Assembly (NCBI RefSeq): GCF_016861975.1
Contig: NZ_BOMB01000009.1
Span: 1 to 64,000, forward strand
Origin: Actinocatenispora rupis
GTDB taxonomy: Bacteria > Actinomycetota > Actinomycetes > Mycobacteriales > Micromonosporaceae
Direction of reading: 5' to 3'
Length of the DNA: 64,000 nt
Part shown: positions 1 to 7,344 of the stretch, piece by piece
How positions within the stretch are numbered: the stretch's first letter is position 1
How the letters are laid out: each line of letters opens with the position of its first letter
Position numbers and translations under genes: made by a program
Notes under the pieces: model-generated
Seen by the model: the letters and a program-made list of their open reading frames with translations, nothing else
Told to the model about the DNA's origin: nothing
Database searches by the model: none

Positions 1-30
1 CTGCCTTGCTGCGGTGGCGGTACTTGGGGG

Positions 31-717
31 TCAGGGGGTGGGGGGTGTGTCGTTGTGGGTGGTGGTGGCGTGGACGGGGGTGGGGTCGGGGTCGGCTTCT
101 GGGGGTTCGGATTCGGCGAGGCGCTGGGCGCGGCGGCGTACGACGAGGGCGGTGACGGCTCCGCCCAGGAGTACGAGGGCGAGGAGGGCCCAGGAGAAGT
201 CGCTGAGCCAGCGCTCGGCGGCGCGGCCGAGGAAGTAGATGACCGCGGTGGTGGCGGAGGCCCAGAAGATGCCGCCGGTGGCGTTCGCGATGAGGAACTT
301 CCAGTACGGCATGCGCAGCGAACCGGCGATGGGGCCGGCGAGGATGCGGAGCAGGGCGACGAAGCGGCCGAAGAACACGGCCCAGACGCCGTGGCGGTGG
401 AACGCGAGTTCGGCACGGGCGATCTTGTCCGGACCGAGATGTTTCGGGAAGCGGCGGCCGAGCCGGGCGAACAGGGCCTGCCCGCCGCGCCGGCCGATCA
501 GGTAGCCGATCGAGTCGCCGATGATCGCGCCGGCCGCGGCGGCGCCGGCCACGCCCCACGGGCTGACCGCGCCGGTCGACGCCAGTAGCGACGCGCTGAC
601 CAGCGCGATCTCGCCGGGCAGCGGGATGCCCATGCTCTCGATGCCGATGATCAGCAGGAGCAGGCCGTACACGGCGATCGGCGGGATCGAGCCGAGCCAG
701 GCTTCCACGCTGTGCAC
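31..717 (-). CDS. DedA family membrane protein
   Basis: This protein of about 228 residues fits the DedA/SNARE-associated family of polytopic inner-membrane proteins, proposed to flip lipids or carry undecaprenyl phosphate; the exact substrate cannot be told here. Seen: a hydrophobic N-terminal segment with G-I-P-L-P-G-E, the glycine-rich G-D-S-I-G-Y-L-I-G-R-R-G segment, a conserved F-x-G-R-F-V-x-x-x-R motif, and a last membrane helix near residues 180-200 followed by a charged tail. The GTG at 717 was chosen because CCGGAGG lies just upstream on the minus strand; an ATG at 744 precedes that ribosome binding site and would add nine non-conserved residues. Confidence 0.88.
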   Translation of the reverse strand: MHSVEAWLGSIPPIAVYGLLLLIIGIESMGIPLPGEIALVSASLLASTGAVSPWGVAGAAAAGAIIGDSIGYLIGRRGGQALFARLGRRFPKHLGPDKIARAELAFHRHGVWAVFFGRFVALLRILAGPIAGSLRMPYWKFLIANATGGIFWASATTAVIYFLGRAAERWLSDFSWALLALVLLGGAVTALVVRRRAQRLAESEPPEADPDPTPVHATTTHNDTPPTP

Positions 718-902
718 CGCGTACCTCCGGGAATTGGTTGGCACCCAAGCTATGCGGAGCGTCGCGCCGTGTCATCCAGCCACGGGTGGGGATTCACCCT
801 GAACCGACCCGGGTTTCTCCGGATGTCCGCGCCGCGGGCGGGACGTACCGGGCGGGTTCCGCCGCGGCGGGGAGTGACCCGGTCGCCGCGGCGGACCCGT
901 CG

Positions 903-1229
903 TCAGGCGGACTCGGTCGGCAGTCCGGCGCCGGTCCAGTCCTCGATGCCCTCCCGGTACTTGCGGACGTCGGTGTAGCCGAGCCCGGTCAGCGCGGTCG
1001 CGACGGCCTGGCTGTTCGGGCAGGACGGGTTGGTGCAGTAGACGGCGATCCGGGCGTTCCGGTCGGGCAGCAGGTCGGCGGCGCGCGCGGCGACGTCCGC
1101 CTCGACCAGGGGTACGGCGCCGGGCAGGTGCTGCTTCGCCCAGTACTCCCCGCCGAGGGCGTCGACGACGGTGACGGTGCCGGCGTCGATCTCGGCGCGG
1201 AGCTCGTCGCGGGTGATGAGTGCGGTCAT
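903..1229 (-). CDS. Rhodanese-like domain protein (single domain)
   Basis: A 108-residue single-domain rhodanese, probably a cytoplasmic sulfur carrier or sulfurtransferase. The active-site cysteine is Cys65 in the loop Y-C-T-N-P-S-C-P-N-S, which holds a second cysteine at 70. The N-terminal V-V-D-A-L-G-G-E-Y-W-A-K-Q-H-L-P-G-A segment is the usual rhodanese D-x-R-x-x-x-x-x-x-G-H-I-x-G region with a non-canonical sequence. GGAGG precedes the ATG at 1229. The gene is divergent from a TetR gene 42 bp away, with operator-like repeats between, so it is probably that regulator's target. Confidence 0.85.
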   Translation of the reverse strand: MTALITRDELRAEIDAGTVTVVDALGGEYWAKQHLPGAVPLVEADVAARAADLLPDRNARIAVYCTNPSCPNSQAVATALTGLGYTDVRKYREGIEDWTGAGLPTESA

Positions 1230-1247
1230 GGCTGGCGTACCTCCGGT

Positions 1248-1300
1248 TAATCGGACTACAGTCCAGTTACGATGGACGACGTTAACGGACCACAGTCCGG
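1248..1300. promoter_or_regulatory. Paired operator-like inverted repeats between rhodanese and TetR genes
   Basis: Two similar dyads are visible. The first, 1248-1269, has arms TAATCGGACT and AGTCCAGTTA around AC (8 of 10 arm positions symmetric). The second, 1287-1298, is GGAC-CACA-GTCC with further partial symmetry. Both contain the core GGAC-N(2-4)-GTCC. The second lies within the first codons of the TetR gene, as expected for autorepression. Assignment as TetR operators is inference from position and symmetry. Confidence 0.6.
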
Positions 1301-1916
1301 TTCTGCAAGTGACAACGACCACGACGAACTGCTGCGCCTCGCCGCGCCCGCGCCACCCACCGCCACCCGCGCCGACGCCGCACGCAACCGCGCCAAGATC
1401 CTCGACGCCGCCGAACGGCTCTTCGCCGAACACGGCGTCGGCGCCGTCTCCATGGACGCCGTCGCCACCGCCGCCGGCGTCGGCAAAGGCACCCTGTTCC
1501 GGCGGTTCGGCGACCGGTCCGGGCTCGCCGTCGCCGTACTCGACGCCCGCGAGAGCGTCCTCCAGGCCGCGATCCTCGGCGGCCCACCCCCACTCGGCCC
1601 CGGCGCGCCACCCGCCGACCGGCTCCGCGCCTTCCTCGCCGCGTACGCCGAGTTCCTCGACACCCACCTCGACCTCGTACGCGTCTCCGAAACCGCCAGC
1701 GCCGGCGCCCGGTACCGCATCGGCGCCTACCGCTTCTGGCACCGGCACGTCGCCATCCAGATCCGCGCCGCCCGACCCGACCTCGACCACGAGTACCTGG
1801 CACACGCGCTGCTCGCGCCGCTCGGCGGCGACCTGCGCGCCGCGCTGCGAGACGAGTACCCCTGGCGGCGCACCGTCGACGCACTCGACAGCCTCGTCAC
1901 CGCCCTGCTCGGCTGA
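1272..1916 (+). CDS. TetR/AcrR family transcriptional regulator
   Basis: A 214-residue one-component repressor. The TetR_N helix-turn-helix is at about residues 38-85: A-R-N-R-A-K-I-L-D-A-A-E-R-L-F-A-E-H-G, then V-A-T-A-A-G-V-G-K-G-T-L-F-R-R-F-G-D-R. The C-terminal ligand domain looks like the common actinobacterial type. No Shine-Dalgarno sequence precedes ATG 1272, so the message may be leaderless, or a later start may be used since residues 1-30 are low-complexity and Asp/Pro/Ala-rich. It is divergent from the rhodanese gene with shared operator-like repeats and probably represses both. Confidence 0.88.
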   Translation: MDDVNGPQSGSASDNDHDELLRLAAPAPPTATRADAARNRAKILDAAERLFAEHGVGAVSMDAVATAAGVGKGTLFRRFGDRSGLAVAVLDARESVLQAAILGGPPPLGPGAPPADRLRAFLAAYAEFLDTHLDLVRVSETASAGARYRIGAYRFWHRHVAIQIRAARPDLDHEYLAHALLAPLGGDLRAALRDEYPWRRTVDALDSLVTALLG

Positions 1917-2517
1917 CGGCGGTGGCGTCGGCTTTCGGCTGGCTTGGCGGCCGGGGTCGTCCAGGCCCAACGTGGAGGTGTCGCTGCTGTCGAGCGTGTG
2001 CGCGTCTTCGGGTATGCGCTTCGGCGTGGCGTGGCGTGGCGTGGCGTGGCGTGGCGTGGCGTGGCGTGGCGTGGCGTGGCGTGGCGTGGCTGCCTGGTGG
2101 CGGTGGACGGTTGTGGCAGGCGAGCTGGTCGTGATGCCGTCGACGGACTCTGCGGCGGTCTCTCCGTCGAGAGACGTCGCCTGGGGAACCGCGGCGCAGC
2201 GTCTCCTCGCCACCGACGCTGTGGACCACCCCGTGTCACCGGCCAGGCCGGAACAGCTGGAGCTGGCCCGGCCGCCTCGCAGGTTCTACGCCGGCGCCGT
2301 GGGTACTCGGATTGCCTGGCGGCCGCGGTTGGTCAGGGCGGGCGTCGGGGTTGCGGGTGTGCCCGTGTCCGCAACGTGTGCCGGTTCGGTCGCGGTGTCG
2401 TTGCTCCGGCCGACTGGGCTGGCGGCCGGGGGACGTCGGGGCGCTGCTGGCCGGGCCGACGCATCCGCACTGCGGTTCGCCAGCGGGTGCGCTGTTCGGC
2501 CGGCCCGGCGACGGCCG
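1917..2517. other. 601-bp interval without a convincing gene
   Basis: Open frames exist on both strands but lack recognisable motifs, ribosome binding sites and normal composition; they are long only because of high G+C. The stretch contains the pentanucleotide tandem repeat at 2023-2090. The TetR gene upstream and the phosphorylase gene downstream converge on it. No intrinsic terminator was recognised. Confidence 0.6.
2023..2090. repeat. GGCGT pentanucleotide tandem repeat (about 13.6 copies)
   Basis: A perfect head-to-tail run of the 5-bp unit GGCGT fills 68 bases with no interruption. A pure microsatellite of this length is prone to slippage, so copy number may vary between isolates. It lies between convergent genes and is not part of a supported coding sequence. 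Confidence 0.97.
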
Positions 2518-3324
2518 TTACGGGAGGGGCAGGCCGGTGTCGATGCCGTCGAGGGCGTGCGCACAGTCGCACGTGCGCTCGGTCGGGAGGGCCGCCGCTA
2601 CCCGGAGCAGCAGCGTACGCAGGCGCTCGGTGTTCTCGCCGAACACGCGGAACACCTCCTCCTGGCTCACCCCGGCGCCGCTCTCGATCCCCGCGTCCAG
2701 GTCCGTGACCAGGGCGATCGGCGTGTAGCAGAGCGCCAACTCGCGCGCGAGTACCGCTTCGGGGTGGCCGGTCATGTTCACCACCGACCAGCCGAGCCCC
2801 GCGTACCACTGCGACTCGGCCCGGGTCGAGAAGCGCGGGCCCTCCACCACCACCATCGTGCCGCCGTCCACGATGTCCACAGTGGACTCAGCCGCCGTCG
2901 CGCGCACCGTCGCCCGCCCCACCGGGCAGTACGGGTCCGCGAACGAGACGTGCACCGCGCCCTCGTCGTAGTACGTCTGCGTGCGGCCACTCGTGCGATC
3001 CACCAACTGGTCCGGCAACACGAACGTGCCCGGACCCAGCTCCGGGCGCAGCCCACCCACCGCGCACGGCGCCAACACCTGCCGGACACCCAGCGAACGC
3101 AACGCCCACAGATTCGCCCGGTACGGAATGAGGTGCGGTGGGAAACGGTGATCGCGTCCGTGCCGCGGCAGGAACGCCACCCGACGGCCACCGACCTCGC
3201 CGACCATCACCGGATCGCTCGGCGGCCCGTACGGCGTCTCGACCCGGTGCTCGACCACGTCGTCGAGCAGCGCGTACAGCCCCGAACCGCCGATCACACC
3301 GACCTCGGCGACCTGCTCGACCAT
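2518..3324 (-). CDS. mtnP: S-methyl-5'-thioadenosine (or methylthioinosine) phosphorylase
   Basis: A 268-residue member of the PNP/MTAP phosphorylase family, which splits 5'-methylthioadenosine with phosphate to release the purine and methylthioribose 1-phosphate, a step of methionine salvage. Phosphate-binding motifs are G-G-S-G (12-15) and P-R-H-G (53-56); the nucleoside-binding region shows G-P-R-F-S-T-R-A-E-S and N-M-T-G-H-P-E-A. That last motif differs from eukaryotic MTAP and resembles bacterial enzymes, some of which prefer methylthioinosine, so base specificity is uncertain. It ends in a Cys- and His-containing tail. It lies downstream of metNIQ on the same strand, separated by a palindromic element. 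Confidence 0.85.
   Translation of the reverse strand: MVEQVAEVGVIGGSGLYALLDDVVEHRVETPYGPPSDPVMVGEVGGRRVAFLPRHGRDHRFPPHLIPYRANLWALRSLGVRQVLAPCAVGGLRPELGPGTFVLPDQLVDRTSGRTQTYYDEGAVHVSFADPYCPVGRATVRATAAESTVDIVDGGTMVVVEGPRFSTRAESQWYAGLGWSVVNMTGHPEAVLARELALCYTPIALVTDLDAGIESGAGVSQEEVFRVFGENTERLRTLLLRVAAALPTERTCDCAHALDGIDTGLPLP
2875..2887. repeat. Iterated palindrome GTCCAC(A/T)GTGGAC, first of several copies
   Basis: A 13-bp palindrome occurs here and again, perfect, at 12665-12677, 14863-14875, 33603-33615, 45124-45136 and 57678-57690; 27580-27592 is perfect except for its first base. One-mismatch forms are at 13139, 15317 and 15499. Most copies are inside genes, often encoding S-T-V-D or S-T-L-D or the reverse complement. 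The half-site TGTCCACA resembles the high-G+C DnaA box TTGTCCACA; the copy at 27579 reads TTATCCACA. Function is unknown. Confidence 0.85.
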
Positions 3325-3468
3325 GCCCGTCCCTCCGTCGCGCCAGCCTCAGCGCCGAACCCTACTGGTCGTACGGGAGGGCGCGGGGGTGTGGATGGGT
3401 CGGGCCCGGCGCGGGGTGGCGCCGAGCCCGAAGTGGATCTTGTTACCGCAGATTGTCCAATTGTGTCA

Positions 3469-3519
3469 TTGTTCAATTGTTCAACTGTTGAACAATGAGA
3501 CAGTTGAACAATTGAACAA
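3469..3519. repeat. A+T-rich palindromic element, intergenic copy
   Basis: A perfect 20-bp inverted repeat (arms 3469-3488 and 3500-3519, built from TTGTTCAA and TTGAACAA units) encloses an 11-nt loop. It is strikingly A+T-rich against its surroundings. It lies 39 bp downstream of the metQ stop and could act as a transcription terminator for the met operon or a 3' stabiliser, although no T-tract follows. Bases 3467-3491 match 45235-45259 at 24 of 25 positions, so it belongs to a dispersed family with two copies inside genes. Confidence 0.9.
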
Positions 3520-3557
3520 AGTGCGGTATGTCCAGTTACGCACCGATCAGCGCACGC

Positions 3558-4382
3558 TCACTCCGCCGCCAGCACCGACCCGTGGTACTTGTCCTCGATG
3601 TACTTCTTGACCTCGGGCGAGGTCAGCAGCGCCGCGAGCTTCTTGACCTTGGCGTCGTTCTCGTGGCCCTTCTTGACGACGAGCAGGTTCGCGTACGGGT
3701 TGTTCTTGGCGGATTCGAGCGCGAGCGCGTCCTTGGCGGGGTCGAGCTTGACGGCGAGCGCGTAGTTGCCGTTGACGACGGACGCGTCGACGTCGTCGAG
3801 CGCCCGCGCGGTCTGTGCGGCTTCGAGCGGCTTGAAGGTCAGCTTCTTGGGGTTGGCGACGATGTCCTTCTCGGTGGCGGTGACGCCGGCCCCGGACTTG
3901 AGCTTGAGCAGCCCCTGGTCGGCGAGGAGTTTGAGGGCGCGTCCGCCGTTGGACGGGTCGTTGGGGATGGCGATGGTGGCGCCGGACTTGAGGTCGGCGA
4001 GTTTGGTGACCTTCTTCGAGTACAGGCCGAGCGGCTCGATGTGTACGGCGGCGACGGACACGAAGTCCCCGCCGTGCGCCTTGGTGTACTCGTCGAGGTA
4101 CGGCTTGTGCTGGAAGTAGTTGGCGTCGAGGCTGCCGTCCTGGAGCGCGACGTTGGGTTGGACGTAGTCGTTGAAGACCTTGACCTTGACGGTGAGGTGC
4201 TGCTTGGGCGCGAGGTTCTTCGCGACGTAGTTGAGGATCTCGGCGTGCGGGGTGGGGCTGGCGCCGACGAGGATGGTGTCGCTGTCGGTACCGCTGCCGC
4301 TGGCGCCGCCGATGCCGCAGGCGCTGAGTCCGGCGGTGAGGGCGACCGCGGCCAGTCCGGTGGCGAGGACTCGTCTACGCAT
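3558..4382 (-). CDS. metQ: Methionine ABC transporter substrate-binding lipoprotein
   Basis: A 274-residue NlpA/MetQ-family lipoprotein that captures D/L-methionine at the outer membrane face and delivers it to MetI. The signal peptide ends in the lipobox L-S-A-C with the lipidated cysteine at residue 22. Family features are the G-A-S-P-T-P-H-A-E-I-L start of the mature domain, Y-F-Q-H-K-P-Y-L, and I-P-N-D-P-S-N-G-G-R-A-L-K-L-L. AAGGAG precedes the ATG. It is the last gene of the minus-strand metN-metI-metQ operon, 47 bp after metI. Confidence 0.95.
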   Translation of the reverse strand: MRRRVLATGLAAVALTAGLSACGIGGASGSGTDSDTILVGASPTPHAEILNYVAKNLAPKQHLTVKVKVFNDYVQPNVALQDGSLDANYFQHKPYLDEYTKAHGGDFVSVAAVHIEPLGLYSKKVTKLADLKSGATIAIPNDPSNGGRALKLLADQGLLKLKSGAGVTATEKDIVANPKKLTFKPLEAAQTARALDDVDASVVNGNYALAVKLDPAKDALALESAKNNPYANLLVVKKGHENDAKVKKLAALLTSPEVKKYIEDKYHGSVLAAE

Positions 4383-4429
4383 GTTGCTTCTCCTTACGTA
4401 CCAAGGGGTTTCGCTGGGGTGTGCGGGTG

Positions 4430-5071
4430 TCAGCGCCGGTCGAGCCGGCGGGCGATGCGGTCGCCGAGGAGTTGGAAGACCTGCACGACGACGACGAGCA
4501 GGACGACGGTGACGACCATGACGTTGGTCTGGAACAGCTGGTAGCCGTACCGGATGGCGAGGTCGCCGAGGCCGCCGCCGCCCACCGCGCCGGCCATCGC
4601 CGAGTACCCGATGAGGGTCACGAACGTGACGGTCAGGGCGCGGACGAGCGCGGGCCGCGACTCGGGCAGCAGTACCTTGCCGACGATCTGGCCGGTACGC
4701 GCGCCCATGGCCTGCGCGGCTTCGACGAGTCCGGGGTCCACATCGGACACTGCCGACTCGACGAGCCTTGCCAGGAAAGGGATCGCGCCGATGGTGAGCG
4801 GCACGATGGCCGCGGCCGAGCCGATCGTCGTACCGACGAGGAGTCGGGTGAACGGGATGACCGCGATCATCAGGATGATGAACGGCAGGGACCGGCCGAG
4901 GTTGACGATCAGCCCGAGGATCCGGTTGAGGACGGGCGCCGGTCGCAGCCCGCCCCGCGCCGACAGCACCAGCAGTACGCCGACGGGCAGGCCGACGATC
5001 GCGGACAGTACGGTCGACGCCACGACCATCTGGAGCGTTTCGAGCGTCGCCTGGATCAGTTCGGCGGTCAC
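4430..5071 (-). CDS. metI: Methionine ABC transporter permease
   Basis: A 213-residue MetI-type permease with five hydrophobic segments. The coupling (EAA) loop V-E-A-A-Q-A-M-G-A near residue 115 and the R-S-L-P-F-I-I-L motif near residue 65 are typical. The GTG start at 5071 overlaps the metN stop codon by four bases (GTGA), and GGAGG lies just upstream within metN, so the genes are translationally coupled. Longer reading in the same frame upstream is only overlap with metN. Confidence 0.94.
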   Translation of the reverse strand: MTAELIQATLETLQMVVASTVLSAIVGLPVGVLLVLSARGGLRPAPVLNRILGLIVNLGRSLPFIILMIAVIPFTRLLVGTTIGSAAAIVPLTIGAIPFLARLVESAVSDVDPGLVEAAQAMGARTGQIVGKVLLPESRPALVRALTVTFVTLIGYSAMAGAVGGGGLGDLAIRYGYQLFQTNVMVVTVVLLVVVVQVFQLLGDRIARRLDRR

Positions 5072-6081
5072 ACCGCCACCTCCGCCCACGCGTCGTCCGG
5101 GAGTACGGCTAGGCCGTGGTCGGCGAGCCAGGCGAGCCCGGCGTCGATGCGGTCGGCGGGTCCGTCGAGGGCGAGGTCGAGCCGGCCCACCGGCTGCCCG
5201 GCGATCGTCTGCACGGTCCCGGCCAGCAGCCGCACGTCCAGCTCGTACCGTCGGGCCAGCTCGCCGACCGCGGCCTGGCCGTCGGCCTGCCCGGTGAACG
5301 CGACCCGCACGACCCGCCCGCCGTACGCCGCCGCCGGGTCGGCCGCGACCGGCGCGAACGCCTGCGCGGCGAGTACCGAGTCGGGGCGGGCGAGCAGGTC
5401 GGCCACGGTGCCGGACTCGACGAGCCGGCCGGCGGCGAGAACCGCGGCCGAGTCGCACACCTCGCGTACGACGTCCAGTTCGTGCGTGATCAGCAGGATC
5501 GTGAGGCCGAGTTCGCCGGCGAGCCGGCGCAGCAGCGCCAGGATGGAACGGGTCGTGTCGGCGTCCAGCGCGCTCGTCGCCTCGTCCGACAGCAGTACGC
5601 GCGGATGGTCGGCGAGGGCGCGGGCGATCGCCACCCGCTGCCGCTGCCCGCCCGACAACGTCGCCGGGTACGCCTCCGCCTTGTCACCCAGCCCCACGTA
5701 CTCCAGCAGCTCGGCGACGCGCGCGGACCGTTCCCGCCGCGTACCGGTGCCGGAGATCTCCAGCGGCAGCGCGACGTTGCCGGCGACCGTACGCGAGCTG
5801 AGCAGGTTGAAGTGCTGGAAGATCATGCCGATCCGGCGGCGGGCGGCGCGCAGGTCGGCCGGGCCGAGGGCGGTCAGCTCCTCGCCGGCGACCCGTACCG
5901 TGCCGCTGGTCGGCCGTTCCAGCAGGTTCACGCAGCGCAGCAGGGTGCTCTTGCCGGCGCCGCTCGCACCGAGCACGCCGTACACCTCGCCGGCCGCGAC
6001 CGACAGGTCGACCCCGTCCAGAGCGGTCGTCTGTCGACCGTCGGCGGAGTACTCCTTACGCAGAGCAATGGTTTCGATCAT
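5068..6081 (-). CDS. metN: Methionine ABC transporter ATP-binding protein
   Basis: A 337-residue ABC ATPase that powers methionine uptake. Walker A is G-A-S-G-A-G-K-S (38-45), the signature is L-S-G-G-Q-R-Q-R near residue 142, and Walker B is V-L-L-S-D-E-A-T-S-A-L-D; the Ser before Asp is a common MetN variant. The last 80 residues resemble the C-terminal NIL domain, which senses methionine and inhibits transport in MetN. The ATG at 6081 is chosen because M-I-E-T-I-A-L-R-K begins the conserved fold; its ribosome binding site is weak. It is first in the operon, after a roughly 470-bp leader region. Confidence 0.93.
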   Translation of the reverse strand: MIETIALRKEYSADGRQTTALDGVDLSVAAGEVYGVLGASGAGKSTLLRCVNLLERPTSGTVRVAGEELTALGPADLRAARRRIGMIFQHFNLLSSRTVAGNVALPLEISGTGTRRERSARVAELLEYVGLGDKAEAYPATLSGGQRQRVAIARALADHPRVLLSDEATSALDADTTRSILALLRRLAGELGLTILLITHELDVVREVCDSAAVLAAGRLVESGTVADLLARPDSVLAAQAFAPVAADPAAAYGGRVVRVAFTGQADGQAAVGELARRYELDVRLLAGTVQTIAGQPVGRLDLALDGPADRIDAGLAWLADHGLAVLPDDAWAEVAV

Positions 6082-6136
6082 GATCCCGGATAGGGTCGGG
6101 CCGCGAACCGCGGCAGAGGGGTACGTACTCGGGCAG

Positions 6137-6157
6137 CCGGTCGCGGTCAGCGACCGG
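6137..6157 (-). promoter_or_regulatory. Hairpin at the stop codon of the candidate met leader ORF
   Basis: CCGGTCGC pairs perfectly with GCGACCGG around a five-base loop that, on the minus strand, contains the TGA stop of a short ORF (6147-6230). A ribosome stalled or released at this spot would open or allow the hairpin, as in translational-attenuation leaders. No T-tract follows, so termination is not established. Confidence 0.4.
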
Positions 6158-6230
6158 ACGGCGCGTACCGGAGATGGGCGAGCCGGCAGCGCATCAACAG
6201 CGCGCCACACGCGGCGAACGAGCGGATCAC
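6147..6230 (-). CDS. Candidate leader peptide upstream of metN
   Basis: A 27-residue ORF starting GTG at 6230 after AGGA, or a 15-residue form from the ATG at 6194. The peptide is Arg-rich and contains Met and two Cys residues (core M-R-C-R-L-A-H-L-R-Y). Its stop codon sits inside a perfect hairpin, 66 bp before metN. Short leader peptides rich in the regulated residue precede several actinobacterial sulfur amino acid operons, which motivates the call; there is no family match that I recognise. Confidence 0.3.
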   Translation of the reverse strand: MIRSFAACGALLMRCRLAHLRYAPSGR

Positions 6231-6551
6231 GGGCAGTCCTGGTCTTCTCGCGAGTCGGTACCGCAGGGTCAGCGGCGATCGGCCGGGGTCAGGAGCTGCG
6301 CATCGAACAGCGGACACGGCAACAACACCCGGCGGATCGGCCGGGCATTCGCATCGCGTCGAAGGCTGTCACGCCGCGAATTCAAACAGCGCACCGGAAC
6401 GTACGACAAGTTTCCGACACTGATCGTGACCGTGATCTCAACAATCTTGTTAGCTGAGGTTCTCTGCGTTGGCTTCCCCTGCAGGGGTCGGCGTCGATAG
6501 CGTTCGCACACGGGGCGGGTCGTAGCCCGCCCGTGACCTTGGGGAGGCGCC

Positions 6552-7145
6552 GTGCGGCACGAAGCAGGAAGGGTCGGGGACATGGCGGTGGAGTCGCTGA
6601 CCGGACGGCTCCTGGTGGCCACCCCGTCGCTCAAGGACCCGAACTTCGAACGTACGGTCGTGCTGCTCCTCGCGCACGAACGCGGCGGGGCGCTCGGCGT
6701 CGTCCTCAACCGCGCCACCGAACTTCCCGTCACCGACATCGACGCACTCGGCCCATGGGCCGCCAAGGCCAGCGAACCCGGCGTCGTGTTCGAAGGCGGG
6801 CCCGTCCAGCCCGAAGCCGCCATCTGCCTCGCCCGGGTACGCCCCGGCGGTGAAGTACGCGGCATCACCCGCGTCGCCGGCCCCGTCTGCTCCGTCAACC
6901 TGCCCGCCGACCCCGAGCAGGTCAACGACGCCATCGAGGGCGTCCGCGTCTTCTCCGGGTACGCCGGCTGGGAGGCCGGGCAACTCGAAACGGAGATCGA
7001 CACCGGCTCCTGGCTGGTCTTCGACGGGCTCCCCGGCGACGCGTTCTTCCCGCGTCCGGACGACCTGTGGCCGATGGTGCTGCGACGCCAGGGCGGACTG
7101 CTCGCCGCCGTCGCGTTCTTCCCCTCCGACCCCTCCCTCAACTGA
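6552..7145 (+). CDS. YqgE/AlgH family protein (UPF0301)
   Basis: A 197-residue conserved cytoplasmic protein of unknown biochemical role; Pseudomonas AlgH is linked to alginate regulation but function here is unknown. Diagnostic segments are L-T-G-R-L-L-V-A-T-P-S-L-K-D-P-N-F-E-R-T-V-V-L-L-L, G-V-V-L-N-R, F-E-G-G-P-V-Q, and V-F-S-G-Y-A-G-W-E-A-G-Q-L-E. Two starts are possible: GTG 6552 after GGGGAGG with tight spacing, or ATG 6582 after AGGAAGGG with good spacing; the conserved domain begins just after the second. Confidence 0.92.
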   Translation: MRHEAGRVGDMAVESLTGRLLVATPSLKDPNFERTVVLLLAHERGGALGVVLNRATELPVTDIDALGPWAAKASEPGVVFEGGPVQPEAAICLARVRPGGEVRGITRVAGPVCSVNLPADPEQVNDAIEGVRVFSGYAGWEAGQLETEIDTGSWLVFDGLPGDAFFPRPDDLWPMVLRRQGGLLAAVAFFPSDPSLN

Positions 7146-7220
7146 CCCCGACCACCCCCGATCCACCCCCCGACCCACTGTGTACACTTGCGGAGCACGT
7201 CGCCCACGGGCAACGCGTAC

Positions 7221-7293
7221 GGGGCTGTGGCGCAGCTGGTAGCGCACCACACTGGCAGTGTGGGGGTCAGGGGTTCGAGTCCCCTCAGCTCCA
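7221..7293 (+). tRNA. tRNA-Ala (anticodon GGC)
   Basis: A full cloverleaf can be drawn: acceptor GGGGCTG/CAGCTCC with A discriminator at 7293, D-stem GCGC/GCGC, anticodon stem CCACA/TGTGG with loop CTGGCAG giving anticodon GGC, and T-arm AGGGG-TTCGAGT-CCCCT. CCA is not fully encoded (CCC follows). A strong intrinsic terminator begins 8 bp downstream. Confidence 0.95.
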
Positions 7294-7300
7294 CCCCAGC

Positions 7301-7344
7301 AAAGGCCCGCCACCGGATGGATCCTTCCGATGGCGGGCCTTTTT
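7301..7344 (+). terminator. Intrinsic terminator of tRNA-Ala
   Basis: A perfect 12-bp stem, AAAGGCCCGCCA (7301-7312) with TGGCGGGCCTTT (7331-7342), encloses an 18-nt loop and ends in a run of five T's. Confidence 0.93.

Larger units (their letters stand above)
6082..6551. other. 470-bp divergent leader region between metN and yqgE
   Basis: Apart from the candidate leader peptide and hairpin described separately, it holds an A+T-richer patch at about 6375-6460, a perfect 12-bp palindrome CCCCTGCAGGGG at 6476-6487, and a hairpin GGGCGGG-TCGTAG-CCCGCCC at 6513-6532 just before the yqgE start. No SAM riboswitch could be recognised by eye. Confidence 0.5.

Noticed and set aside
6082-6440. SAM-I or SAM-IV riboswitch before metN.
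   Set aside because: No recognisable conserved core or kink-turn could be found by eye; a covariance search would be decisive.
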